IMG/VR virus record: IMGVR_UViG_3300048556_000020
Location: 1 to 33,702 of that record
Length of the DNA stretch: 33,702 bases
Origin: a virus
Direction: 5' to 3' (one strand)
The notes beneath the pieces are model-generated. The model was not told the origin of the DNA, searched no databases, and saw nothing but the letters and a program-made list of their open reading frames with translations. Of this stretch, positions 7,135 through 14,906 are shown in pieces (within the stretch, counting starts at the first letter, position 1; every line of letters begins with the position of its first letter). The position numbers were made by a program, and so were the translations under genes.

Positions 7135-9413
7135 TGGCAGAACAAAAAATAGACATTAAAATACAAATAAATAAAGACGCAAGCGTAAGCATAAAGTCTT
7201 TGTCTAAGGAGTTTGGAAACATAAAGGTATCAGCCAAAGATGCTTCTATGGCAGCTAAACAACTTGGTGTTGACATTCAGAAGATTAAAGCTGGAGGAAA
7301 CGTAAGTGTTGTTGCAAAAGACTTCACTAAGCTAAGAGACGCTATGTCTGGAGCTTCTGCTGCTAGTGGAGGTGCTACAGCATCTGTCCTTGAACTTGGT
7401 CGTGTTATATCAGATGCACCCTATGGAATACGAGGTGTGGCAAACAACTTGCAACAGTTAGCCTCTAACTTTGCATTTATGGCAAAACAGGCTGGTGGTG
7501 CAGGTGCAGCTATGAAGGCTATAGGTTCTGCATTAATGGGGCCTTTAGGTATATTAATAGCAGTTCAAACTGTAATAGCCGTTTTAGACCATTTTTCTGG
7601 TAAAATGGGAGAAGTTAAAAACGAGCTGGGAGAGCTAGAGGCTCAGGGTGTTACCGCTAACGTAATGAAGCTTCATCTTCTTAGAGAAGCATTAAACGAT
7701 TCTACCGTAGCGATGGAGGATAAGGTGTCGGCATTAAAAGAAGCTGGAACTGAGTTTAGTGAACTAAATGGGTTTATAGACGATGGAACAATAGCTTTAG
7801 ACGCATTTAATGAAAAGGTTGGCACAATGATAATGCGAATGAGAGAGGTTGCATTTGCAAAGGCTGTTTTAAAAGAGACAGAAGAAGTCATGCAAGACTT
7901 TGTTAAGACAGTAGTAAAGGGTGCGGACGTCACTATTACAGACAGATTTCTTGGTATATTTAATCCAGTAGCATCAGGACAGACATTGGCCTCAGCAAGA
8001 TTTGCTAAGGAGGTTTCAGAAATAGAGGGCAAGTACACCAAACTATACGACCTTCTATTAATGAAGCAGAAGGACGGAGATGGAATACTTTTAGAGCATA
8101 TATTTGGCGATTCAAAAAAATCAGGCTCTGGAACAAGAGCAAGAATTTTAAAGCAAAACCTGCTTGACCTTTCTAAATTAATTCAGTCTAATTACGAGAA
8201 GACTTGGAAGTCATCTGAGAAGAATGAGATTGAGCTGATGAAATTAAATGAAGACTTTGAAAGGCAAGATTTAGCAAGAAGAAAGCAGGCTTTTATTGAT
8301 AGACAAGTTCAAAGACACAAAGACTTTGTTGCAAAAGCAAAAACTCAAGAAGAGATAAATCAAGCAGATGAGGTTTTAAGAAAGTCTAAACTTCAAGCAG
8401 AATCTCAATACCAAGAAGCCCTCACCTCTCTAGAGGTAAAGCATACTATGCTTAGGTATCAAAAACAACTTGAACTTCAGCAGAAGTTTGATGAAGAAAT
8501 GTTTAATCAACAACTTATATCTGCCAGAGCAAACGAATCTAGGCTTCAGTCTCTTAGGGCTGGCACAGGTGCAGGGGCCTTAAATAAACCCATGAGTGCT
8601 GTTGGTGCTGAAGATATAGAAGGTCAGAACGAAATGGCCAGACAGAGGATGGCTGCTGAACAGGAAAACTTTGAAAATGACCTAGAAAGAAAGAAAACCA
8701 ACCTTCTAAACGAAGGGTTTAGTCTTCTTGAGGTCGAGCAAATGGTTGCTGGAGAAAGGCACGCATTTCAGATGAGCCAAGCAGAACAAGAGATAGAACT
8801 TGAAAGAAATAAGATTGAAGCTAAAAGAAACATAAATCAAGAATATGTTTCTTGGGTTCAAGGTCTTAGCAGCGTATTTAAAAGCATAGCAGGAGAAAAC
8901 GAAGCACTTGCTACAGCAGCACTAGTTTTAGAAAAGGGTTCTGCTATTGCAAATGTAGTAATATCAACTCAAGCAGCTAATGCAAAGATTACGGCTAACA
9001 TGCTTGAGGAACAGGCTGGTTATAGAGCAAGTGCTGGACTTTATTCTGCTGTACCAGTAGTAGCTGCTGGGTTTGAGGCTCAGGCCGTAATGGCTGGAGT
9101 AATGGGTAAAAAGAGAATACTCAAAAACAATATTGGAGCAGGTATATCTATTGCTAAGATTGCAGCTACAACCTTGCAGTCTAGAGGCGGAGCTTCTGGT
9201 GGCGGCGGAGGCGGAGGAGAAGGAGGCGGAGGCGGAAGAACCTTTGACTTCAACCTTGTTGGCTCTACAGGACAAGACCAATTAGCACAGGCTGTTGGAG
9301 GTCAATTTAGCCAAGGCCCTGTTCAAGCTTATGTTGTAAGTTCACAGATGACATCACAACAACAGTTAGACAACATAATAGAGTCTGACGCTACATTTGG
9401 CGGAGACAATTAG
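7134..9413 (+). CDS. Tail tape measure protein (759 aa)
   Basis: The longest helical protein of the structural region. N-terminal ~75 residues are mixed charged, then an Ala/Gly-rich hydrophobic segment (~120-155, around ALMGPLGILIAVQTVIAVLD) typical of tape measures that insert in membranes during DNA entry. Residues ~350-560 are a long, charged, Gln/Glu/Lys-rich coiled-coil region, followed by a second Ala-rich hydrophobic part and a Gly-rich tract at ~685-702. At about 1.5 Angstrom per residue the tail would be of the order of 110 nm, assuming the whole chain is used. The Gly tract and the C-terminal tail after it resemble other Bacteroidetes phage tape measures. Confidence 0.85.
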   Translation: MAEQKIDIKIQINKDASVSIKSLSKEFGNIKVSAKDASMAAKQLGVDIQKIKAGGNVSVVAKDFTKLRDAMSGASAASGGATASVLELGRVISDAPYGIRGVANNLQQLASNFAFMAKQAGGAGAAMKAIGSALMGPLGILIAVQTVIAVLDHFSGKMGEVKNELGELEAQGVTANVMKLHLLREALNDSTVAMEDKVSALKEAGTEFSELNGFIDDGTIALDAFNEKVGTMIMRMREVAFAKAVLKETEEVMQDFVKTVVKGADVTITDRFLGIFNPVASGQTLASARFAKEVSEIEGKYTKLYDLLLMKQKDGDGILLEHIFGDSKKSGSGTRARILKQNLLDLSKLIQSNYEKTWKSSEKNEIELMKLNEDFERQDLARRKQAFIDRQVQRHKDFVAKAKTQEEINQADEVLRKSKLQAESQYQEALTSLEVKHTMLRYQKQLELQQKFDEEMFNQQLISARANESRLQSLRAGTGAGALNKPMSAVGAEDIEGQNEMARQRMAAEQENFENDLERKKTNLLNEGFSLLEVEQMVAGERHAFQMSQAEQEIELERNKIEAKRNINQEYVSWVQGLSSVFKSIAGENEALATAALVLEKGSAIANVVISTQAANAKITANMLEEQAGYRASAGLYSAVPVVAAGFEAQAVMAGVMGKKRILKNNIGAGISIAKIAATTLQSRGGASGGGGGGGEGGGGGRTFDFNLVGSTGQDQLAQAVGGQFSQGPVQAYVVSSQMTSQQQLDNIIESDATFGGDN

Positions 9414-9431
9414 AAATAAAAACAAAATTAA

Positions 9432-9447
9432 TTGTTATAATATTATG
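9432..9447 (+). promoter_or_regulatory. Late-gene motif TTGTTATAATATTATG before the protease gene
   Basis: Identical to the element at 31136 and one base different from those at 1524 and 13214. It ends with the ATG at 9445 and lies in the short gap after the tape measure gene, so a new transcription or translation start here is plausible. Confidence 0.5.
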
Positions 9448-10371
9448 GAAAACTTAGACATATTTGAATTATTCATAGACGAGGAAAACGAATGGGGTGG
9501 CATAGAAGCTATCTCTATCGTTGAGAATCCAGCTATTGAAGAAGACTTTATTGCTCTTAAATCACAAGAAGTAAAGCTCGCTGAGGTAAACGCAGAGAAG
9601 AGAATCCTAATGGGTGCTGCTCTGATACCAAACAAAAAGATATACAGAAGGAGCGGGGACAAAGAATACTACATACACTTTTCAGAAGACACAGTAAGAA
9701 AAGCATCACAGCTTTTTCTATCAAGAGGCAAACAAAACAACTCAACCTTAGAACACGAAGTTGAGCTTGGTGGTTTATCTGTTGTAGAGTCTTGGATAAT
9801 TGAAGACGAAGTACAAGACAAGTCTCGCAAGTACAATCTAAATATGCCTGTTGGAACTTGGATGGTTTCTGTAAAGGTAAACAACGATGAAATATGGGAA
9901 GAGTTTGTTAAGACTGAAAAAGTCAAAGGCTTTAGCATTGAGGGGTTCTTCAGTGATAAAAACCAGAACGGCCCTAAAGAAAGTGTTGAAGAAGATTTAT
10001 CAGCAGGAGACCTAGCTAAGATATACGAGATACAAGAGATTTTAGGTGCAGCTAATAACGTAGAGTTAAAAACGTATGGAGACTATCCACAGGCTGCTAG
10101 AAACAACGCTAAGAGAGCTATAGCTTGGAAAGAGAAGAATGGTAGTTCTTGTGGAACAAGTGTAGGCTGGACGAGAGCCGCACAGCTCGCTAGAGGTGCT
10201 AATCTTAGCCGTTCCACGATTGCAAGAATGGCTAGCTTCAAAAGACATCAACAACACAAAGACGTGCCTTATTCTGAGGGATGCGGTGGTCTTATGTGGG
10301 ATGCTTGGGGTGGCTCTGCTGGAGTTAACTGGGCTATTAGCAAGCTAAAGAAGATAGATAATGAGGGCTAA
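9445..10371 (+). CDS. XkdF-like prohead protease with a conserved C-terminal extension (308 aa)
   Basis: Residues ~52-170 match the XkdF/S78-like putative serine protease pattern: KRILMGAALIPNKKIYRR, EYYIHFSEDTVRKA, a likely catalytic His in TLEHEVE (H104) and a likely catalytic Ser in KGFSIEGFF (S164). Such enzymes cleave scaffold and capsid proteins during head maturation. Residues ~210-304 form a second conserved block (ARNNAKRAIAWKEKNGSSCG, GWTRAAQLARG, RHQQHKDVPYSEGCGGLMWD, AWGG), which I associate with Bacteroidetes phage protease genes but cannot assign a function. The start at 9445 is chosen because it completes the TTGTTATAATATTATG element; an ATG at 9397 would overlap the tape measure gene. 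Confidence 0.75.
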   Translation: MENLDIFELFIDEENEWGGIEAISIVENPAIEEDFIALKSQEVKLAEVNAEKRILMGAALIPNKKIYRRSGDKEYYIHFSEDTVRKASQLFLSRGKQNNSTLEHEVELGGLSVVESWIIEDEVQDKSRKYNLNMPVGTWMVSVKVNNDEIWEEFVKTEKVKGFSIEGFFSDKNQNGPKESVEEDLSAGDLAKIYEIQEILGAANNVELKTYGDYPQAARNNAKRAIAWKEKNGSSCGTSVGWTRAAQLARGANLSRSTIARMASFKRHQQHKDVPYSEGCGGLMWDAWGGSAGVNWAISKLKKIDNEG

Positions 10372-10540
10372 ATATTGCAAGTGTAAAAACACATACACGA
10401 TAAACAACTGTAAGGACTGTAACGCTCCTGACTACTGGAAGCAAGGTATAGGAGTGATTACTGGGGTTCTAAAGTATTATTTACTTCAGGAGAATGGCTT
10501 TGAGTTGCGACAAGAAAATAACAATAAAATTGAATTATAA
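10361..10540 (+). CDS. Small cysteine-rich, zinc-ribbon-like protein (59 aa)
   Basis: ATG at 10361 overlaps the end of the protease gene; TAA at 10538-10540 overlaps the next ATG (TAATG). Four cysteines lie near the N terminus as CKC and CKDC (C6, C8, C17, C20), which could bind a zinc ion, followed by a short hydrophobic stretch (GIGVITGVLKYYLL) and a polar tail. The CxC spacing is not that of a classical CxxC knuckle. Coupling on both sides supports translation. Role unknown; its place between protease and fibre-like gene suggests a virion or assembly function. Confidence 0.6.
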   Translation: MRAKYCKCKNTYTINNCKDCNAPDYWKQGIGVITGVLKYYLLQENGFELRQENNNKIEL

Positions 10541-11007
10541 TGTCTAATAAAAAAATATCACAATTAACAGAAACTACTGATTTAGTAAGTACTGATGAAT
10601 TTGTAGTTGTTGAAGGAGGAACTACTAAAAAGATAACATTTGGCAATTTGCAAAAAGAGGTAGTTAATTATTTAGTTCCTAAACACATTATTGTAAGTAG
10701 AGAAAATAATATTGACTTGGGTGCATCAGATTACGATTCTTCTGAGTTAATAAGACTAAGTTGGGATGGTTCAAATGGAAATATGACAATGACTCTGCCA
10801 GATTGCACAGCTTCAAACAATACCAATAGAGTAATAAGATTTATTTCTGACAGAACATTCTCAACGAATACGAGAGTCTACTTAGCACCTGTATCTGGCC
10901 AAACTATTGACAATAGCGGAAGTCCATATGAAATAAACAAAGCATTTGAGGGCGTACAATTATGGAGTGACGGTGTGGAATGGTTTATCATACAGAAAAA
11001 GGCTTAG
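10540..11007 (+). CDS. Virion protein with a fibre-type N-terminal motif (155 aa)
   Basis: It begins with KISQLTETTDLVSTDEFVVV followed by EGGTTKKITFGNL. This 'KISxLxxxxxLxxxDxxxVxxGGTTKKIT' start is common on phage tail-fibre or decoration proteins, where it acts as an anchoring beta segment. The rest is a beta-rich domain of ~110 residues with GTVYLAPVSGQTID-like content (here RVYLAPVSGQTIDNSG) and an aromatic end (GVQLWSDGVEWFIIQ). It lies between protease and scaffold genes, so it may decorate the head or be a small fibre. Not assignable more precisely. Confidence 0.5.
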   Translation: MSNKKISQLTETTDLVSTDEFVVVEGGTTKKITFGNLQKEVVNYLVPKHIIVSRENNIDLGASDYDSSELIRLSWDGSNGNMTMTLPDCTASNNTNRVIRFISDRTFSTNTRVYLAPVSGQTIDNSGSPYEINKAFEGVQLWSDGVEWFIIQKKA

Positions 11008-11035
11008 GTCAAAAATGAAATAAACTTTAACTTAA

Positions 11036-11051
11036 TTGTTATACTAATATA
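11036..11051 (+). promoter_or_regulatory. Weaker copy of the late-gene motif before the scaffold gene
   Basis: TTGTTATACTAATATA keeps TTGTTATA of the late element but differs afterwards and lies 30 bases before the ATG at 11066. If the element is a promoter, this copy would give a normal short leader before the scaffold and capsid genes. Confidence 0.35.
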
Positions 11052-11065
11052 AAAACCTTTAATTT

Positions 11066-11560
11066 ATGAAAGCTACAGAAATTTTAGAGAAACTACAGAA
11101 TGTTTTTCTATCTGCTGAAGCAGAAGTATCTGAGGCTCCTGTAGAGGAAGTCAAAGAGGAGTTATCTTCTGAAGAGGTAGTGGAAAGCGTTGAGTTAGAA
11201 GCTCAAGAAGAAGTTAGCGAAGAAGTAGTAGAAGAAACTACTGAGCTAGCTGAAGAAGAAGAAGAGGTTGTAGAAGAAGAAGTGGTAGAAGAAGAAGCTG
11301 CTGCTCCTGAATACGCAACTAAGCAAGACTTATCTGACATGAAAAAAGAGTTCATGGAAGTAATTGAAAGTCTTATGAAAAAAGAAGAAGAGTATAAAAA
11401 AGAAGTACCAGCAGAATTAAGTTCTGATTTATCAGAGGATGCTGAGGAAATTTCTCACTCTCCTGAGTCTGGCGTTGAAAGCAAAGCTAGATTTGTTATT
11501 GGTGGAAACAGACCAATGACTACTAAAGACAGAGTGTTTAATAAAATGTTTAATAATTAA
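11066..11560 (+). CDS. Scaffold-like head assembly protein, Glu-rich (164 aa)
   Basis: Residues ~15-90 are extremely acidic (many EE and EEE runs), followed by a short charged coiled coil (around LSDMKKEFMEVIESLMKKEE) and a basic C terminus ending in TTKDRVFNKMFNN. A long acidic helical protein immediately upstream of the major capsid gene is the usual position and character of a scaffolding protein, whose basic C-terminal end contacts the capsid protein. It is smaller than many scaffolds. It would act inside the prohead and be removed, probably by the XkdF-like protease. Assignment is by composition and position. Confidence 0.65.
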   Translation: MKATEILEKLQNVFLSAEAEVSEAPVEEVKEELSSEEVVESVELEAQEEVSEEVVEETTELAEEEEEVVEEEVVEEEAAAPEYATKQDLSDMKKEFMEVIESLMKKEEEYKKEVPAELSSDLSEDAEEISHSPESGVESKARFVIGGNRPMTTKDRVFNKMFNN

Positions 11561-11575
11561 TTATTCTAAATAAAA

Positions 11576-12505
11576 ATGGCAACAACAACATCTATTACTA
11601 CAACTTATGCTGGTGAGAAATTGCAAGGCTTTATCTCTGCTGCATTATTATCTGCTAACACTATTGAAAATGGTGGTGTTACAGTAAAACCAAACGTCAA
11701 GTTTAAAGCCGTAATCAAGTCTCTTGCTACAGGAACTTTGATTGCTGATGATACTTGCGACTTTACTGACAGTTCTTCTGTAACTCTCGCTGAGAGAATC
11801 TTACAGCCAGAGACTTTTCAGGTTAACTTGCAACTATGTAAGGACGATTTTCGTTCTGACTGGGATGCTATCTCTATGGGCTATTCTGCATTTGACAGCT
11901 TGCCTCCATCTTTCGCTGATTACTTAGTAGGCCACGTTGCTGCTAAAGTAGCTGAAGAAATGGAAACTACTATCTGGAGTGGAGTTAACGCCAATGCTGG
12001 AGAGTTTGACGGATTTACTACTTTATTTGCTGCTGACGGAGACGTTATTGGCGTAGCTGGAACTACAGTTGACGCTTCTAACGTAATTGCTGAAATGGGC
12101 AAAGTAATTGACGCTATCCCTTCTGCTATCTACGGAAAAGAAGACCTTAAATTATACGTTTCTAAAAACGTAATGAAAGCCTACGTTCGCGCATTAGGCG
12201 GATTTGGAGCTCAAGGTTTAGGTGCTGCTGGTTCTGACAATAAAGGAACTCAATGGTATGACAACGGAGCTTTATCTTTCGATGGAGTATCTATCTTTAT
12301 GGCTAACGGTCTTGCAGATAACAAAATGGTAGCTGCTCAGTCTTCTAACTTATACTTCGGTACAGGCGTATTGTCTGACTTAAACCAAGTAAAAGTTTTA
12401 GACATGGCTGACCTAGACGGTTCACAAAATGTTCGTGTAATCGCACGTTTCACTGGAGGAATCCAGTATGGTTTTGGAGCTGAGATTGTATACTACACAG
12501 CTTAA
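11576..12505 (+). CDS. Major capsid protein, HK97-fold type (309 aa)
   Basis: A Gly/Ala-rich protein of typical size following the scaffold-like gene. Features: an N-terminal arm (MATTTSITTTYAGEKLQGFI), an acidic helix region around CKDDFRSDWDAISMGYSAFD, an A-domain-like segment ending IARFTGGIQYGFGAEIVYYT. These match, from memory, the major capsid proteins of Bacteroidetes siphophages. GC content and codon choice (more C-ending codons) look optimised relative to the neighbours, consistent with very high expression. A strong terminator lies 22 bases downstream. Confidence 0.85.
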   Translation: MATTTSITTTYAGEKLQGFISAALLSANTIENGGVTVKPNVKFKAVIKSLATGTLIADDTCDFTDSSSVTLAERILQPETFQVNLQLCKDDFRSDWDAISMGYSAFDSLPPSFADYLVGHVAAKVAEEMETTIWSGVNANAGEFDGFTTLFAADGDVIGVAGTTVDASNVIAEMGKVIDAIPSAIYGKEDLKLYVSKNVMKAYVRALGGFGAQGLGAAGSDNKGTQWYDNGALSFDGVSIFMANGLADNKMVAAQSSNLYFGTGVLSDLNQVKVLDMADLDGSQNVRVIARFTGGIQYGFGAEIVYYTA

Positions 12506-12527
12506 TAAACTGTTCATTTAATATAAG

Positions 12528-12558
12528 GGGGATGGGACTCTATCCCATCCCCTTTTTT
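12528..12558 (+). terminator. Strong intrinsic terminator after the major capsid gene
   Basis: GGGGATGGGA (12528-12537) and TCCCATCCCC (12543-12552) form a perfect 10-bp GC-rich stem with a 5-base loop, followed by six T. The preceding ATTTAATATAA resembles the GTTTAAYAT element found at other terminators. Confidence 0.92.
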
Positions 12559-12582
12559 GTTTAACTATAAAAATATAAAATT

Positions 12583-13131
12583 ATGCCTTGTGATATAGCT
12601 ACTGGAAGAACGGAAGCGTGTAAAGAAAGTGTTGGTGGATTAAGAAACATCTACATTGGTAACTTTGTTGCTGGACTTCATGCTGACGTACTTGCAAACC
12701 TAGACTCTGATGAGCAGATTACTGCATTAGCAACTGACCTAGTTGTTTACAAGTTTGAGCTAAGAGGAGAAAACAATACTTTTGAGGAAACTAACGAGAA
12801 CTCAAGAGACAATGGAACTTCTTTCTGGACTCAAACAGGTTCAATCGTTCTTAAAAAACAAGATGCTGCAACTCAAAAAGCTCTTAAATTACTTTCTTAC
12901 GGAAGACCTCACGTTTTAATTGAAGACTACAATGGTAACTTTAGACTTGCTGGTGTTCAAAACGGTGTTGAGTTTACTGTAAATACTGCCACTGGTGGTG
13001 CTATGGGAGACCTTAACGGTTACAACATCTCATTTGAAGGTAAAGAAACTAGACCTGCTTACTTTGTAGATTCTACAATAGTTGGTGCTGGACTTGACTT
13101 TGATGTAAACACTACAGTTATTAATCCGTAA
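12583..13131 (+). CDS. Major tail (tube) protein (182 aa)
   Basis: The N terminus MPCDIATGRTEACKESVGGL followed by RNIYIGNF matches the [C]xxxGRxxxCKxSVGGLxxxY start of tail tube proteins I know from Bacteroidetes phages. The rest is beta-rich with a conserved-looking NGVEFTVNTATGGAMGDLNG segment near the C terminus. It is bracketed by terminators, so it can be transcribed as its own abundant unit. Position directly after the capsid gene is unusual, since the tail chaperones and tape measure lie far away at 1537-9413. Confidence 0.75.
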   Translation: MPCDIATGRTEACKESVGGLRNIYIGNFVAGLHADVLANLDSDEQITALATDLVVYKFELRGENNTFEETNENSRDNGTSFWTQTGSIVLKKQDAATQKALKLLSYGRPHVLIEDYNGNFRLAGVQNGVEFTVNTATGGAMGDLNGYNISFEGKETRPAYFVDSTIVGAGLDFDVNTTVINP

Positions 13132-13154
13132 TAACTAATCATCTTTAATATTAG

Positions 13155-13186
13155 GGGGCTCTTGTTTAACATTAGCCCCTTTTTTT
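13155..13186 (+). terminator. Intrinsic terminator after the tail tube gene
   Basis: GGGGCT (13155-13160) pairs with AGCCCC (13174-13179), followed by seven T. The loop contains GTTTAACATT and the stem is preceded by TTTAATATTA, so both arms carry the recurring GTTTAAYAT element. Confidence 0.85.
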
Positions 13187-13213
13187 ATTAAATAAAACAA
13201 AAACACCTGTTTG

Positions 13214-13229
13214 TTGTTATAATACTATG
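13214..13229 (+). promoter_or_regulatory. Late-gene motif TTGTTATAATACTATG before the 553-residue virion gene
   Basis: Exact copy of the 16-base element at 1524, ending in the ATG at 13227. It lies 27 bases after a terminator, the expected place for a new promoter. Confidence 0.55.
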
Positions 13230-14888
13230 ACAATAGCAGACGTAAATAGTTTACCAACGATTACATTAAATGTTACAGGGCGAGAGGGCTCTGGAACATC
13301 TGTTACTGTAATAAATCAAGAGTCTAAGGAGAACATACAAGCCTCTAGTTTTAGCTACACTCAAAATCAATCATTAGTGGTTACGCTAAACGATGCTGAC
13401 TTTTTAAGCTCAATAGAAGAGACAACAACTCTGTCTGTTATATTGTACGACAACAATATTCCTCTGTATAGAGATATTGTTAGGTTTAGCGGTGAAATGA
13501 ACACATCTAGCGACTATACGTCTTATGACAATGACGATGATTACTTCATATACGAACCTCCTAATGACAGTGACTCAGACAATGTAACTTCATACGGAGA
13601 AGGAGATGTTAGTGGCTCTGGCTCTTCTGGAGGCTCTAGTTCTGGGTCTAACAGCGAGGAAACTGGCTCAAGCTCATCTACAACAACTGTAAGTCAAAGT
13701 GCATTGTCAGGTAAGTCGTTACTGACAGACCTCAACAGTGATACTATAGTTGCATCTACAAGCAATTCTGTTGTTTACGACACCAACAACAATGGTAGAG
13801 GTGAAATGAAAATAGGCAGCAACTACTCATATTTGCAATCTGTGGAGGAGACATTAGGAGACTTTAAGGTTCGTTCCTCTGAGTACGGAACATTTAACAG
13901 CTCTCCGTCATCACTAGAGGCCATAACCGTATATGATTACGACTTCAACGCCAACAACGGAAACTTCTATGGATATTCTTCTCAGTTTTTGGATGGAAGG
14001 AATCCAGACCTAGTAAATCATTTGTCTAGAGACTTTGGAGACGACCCCGCTGGCAACAATATAGGTGAAAGGGCTTATGCTCACTTCATAAATGGTAGAG
14101 ATAACCAGCTAAATGAAAGAATAACCACCTTAAGGCTAAGAGAAGAAAATTCACTTGATTTAAGCAGTTTCGAGAGGGTTGTGTATGTAGAAGACTCTTC
14201 TTCTGGATTTAGCGTTGGAGATAGTGTTTATTCAGACCAGTCAGGAACTTCGATAACAGATTTTGAAGATTCATTTGCTAATGCAGAAGATTTAAGCAGG
14301 TTTCATTTTATATACAAGAACGGAAGCACATGGGAATTAATAAAATGTACAGATGGTATTGTAACTCATGTTGAAGATACCTCTACCAACTACATTAGGT
14401 TCTCTGAAATGTATAGAGTCTACATATTTGGTAACATACCAAGTTCTCCTAGCACAGGAACTACTTTTTCAGATAGAAAAACTTGGATTGAAAGCGTACT
14501 AGCCGACAGCACAACCGTATTCTATGAGGGAACTTCGTTTGTGAGCTACACAGACGCATTAGTTAGCATAAACACTAACACAGAGAGAGACGAGAACAGG
14601 TTGCCGATTGACAACGAGGATAGCACTATATCTCCTATTGGTAGCAAGATTTTTGTCAGCACAGAGTCTACTAATATTGAAAGGGTGTTTCACAAGCAAA
14701 TAGCTACAGAAGACGCAAAACCAACTCAGTTTATTGAAAACTCACCAAATAGATATTATTTTGAGCTTTTAGCCCAAAAATACGAGCCAATATATCAATT
14801 AAATTTTTATGAAATGCCTATGTTGCTTTTAGAAAAAGACAGGTACACAGGTTTAATATCTAACAGAGCTTGGATTCAACCTCAGTAA
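13227..14888 (+). CDS. Large virion protein of unknown role with Ser/Gly-acidic linker (553 aa)
   Basis: An N-terminal domain of ~100 residues (Ig-like, beta-rich; MTIADVNSLPTITLNVTGRE) is followed by a low-complexity linker at ~100-165 rich in Asp, Ser, Gly and Tyr (DNDDDYF; GSGSSGGSSSGS), then a large mixed domain of ~390 residues ending NRAWIQPQ. No family is recognised. It lies between tail tube and portal genes, has its own late motif and no terminator before the portal. Domain-linker-domain layout suits an exposed virion protein such as a head fibre, neck whisker or tail decoration. A transmembrane segment or signal peptide is not seen. Confidence 0.65.
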   Translation: MTIADVNSLPTITLNVTGREGSGTSVTVINQESKENIQASSFSYTQNQSLVVTLNDADFLSSIEETTTLSVILYDNNIPLYRDIVRFSGEMNTSSDYTSYDNDDDYFIYEPPNDSDSDNVTSYGEGDVSGSGSSGGSSSGSNSEETGSSSSTTTVSQSALSGKSLLTDLNSDTIVASTSNSVVYDTNNNGRGEMKIGSNYSYLQSVEETLGDFKVRSSEYGTFNSSPSSLEAITVYDYDFNANNGNFYGYSSQFLDGRNPDLVNHLSRDFGDDPAGNNIGERAYAHFINGRDNQLNERITTLRLREENSLDLSSFERVVYVEDSSSGFSVGDSVYSDQSGTSITDFEDSFANAEDLSRFHFIYKNGSTWELIKCTDGIVTHVEDTSTNYIRFSEMYRVYIFGNIPSSPSTGTTFSDRKTWIESVLADSTTVFYEGTSFVSYTDALVSINTNTERDENRLPIDNEDSTISPIGSKIFVSTESTNIERVFHKQIATEDAKPTQFIENSPNRYYFELLAQKYEPIYQLNFYEMPMLLLEKDRYTGLISNRAWIQPQ

Positions 14889-14906
14889 ATTATTATATAA
14901 TTAAAA

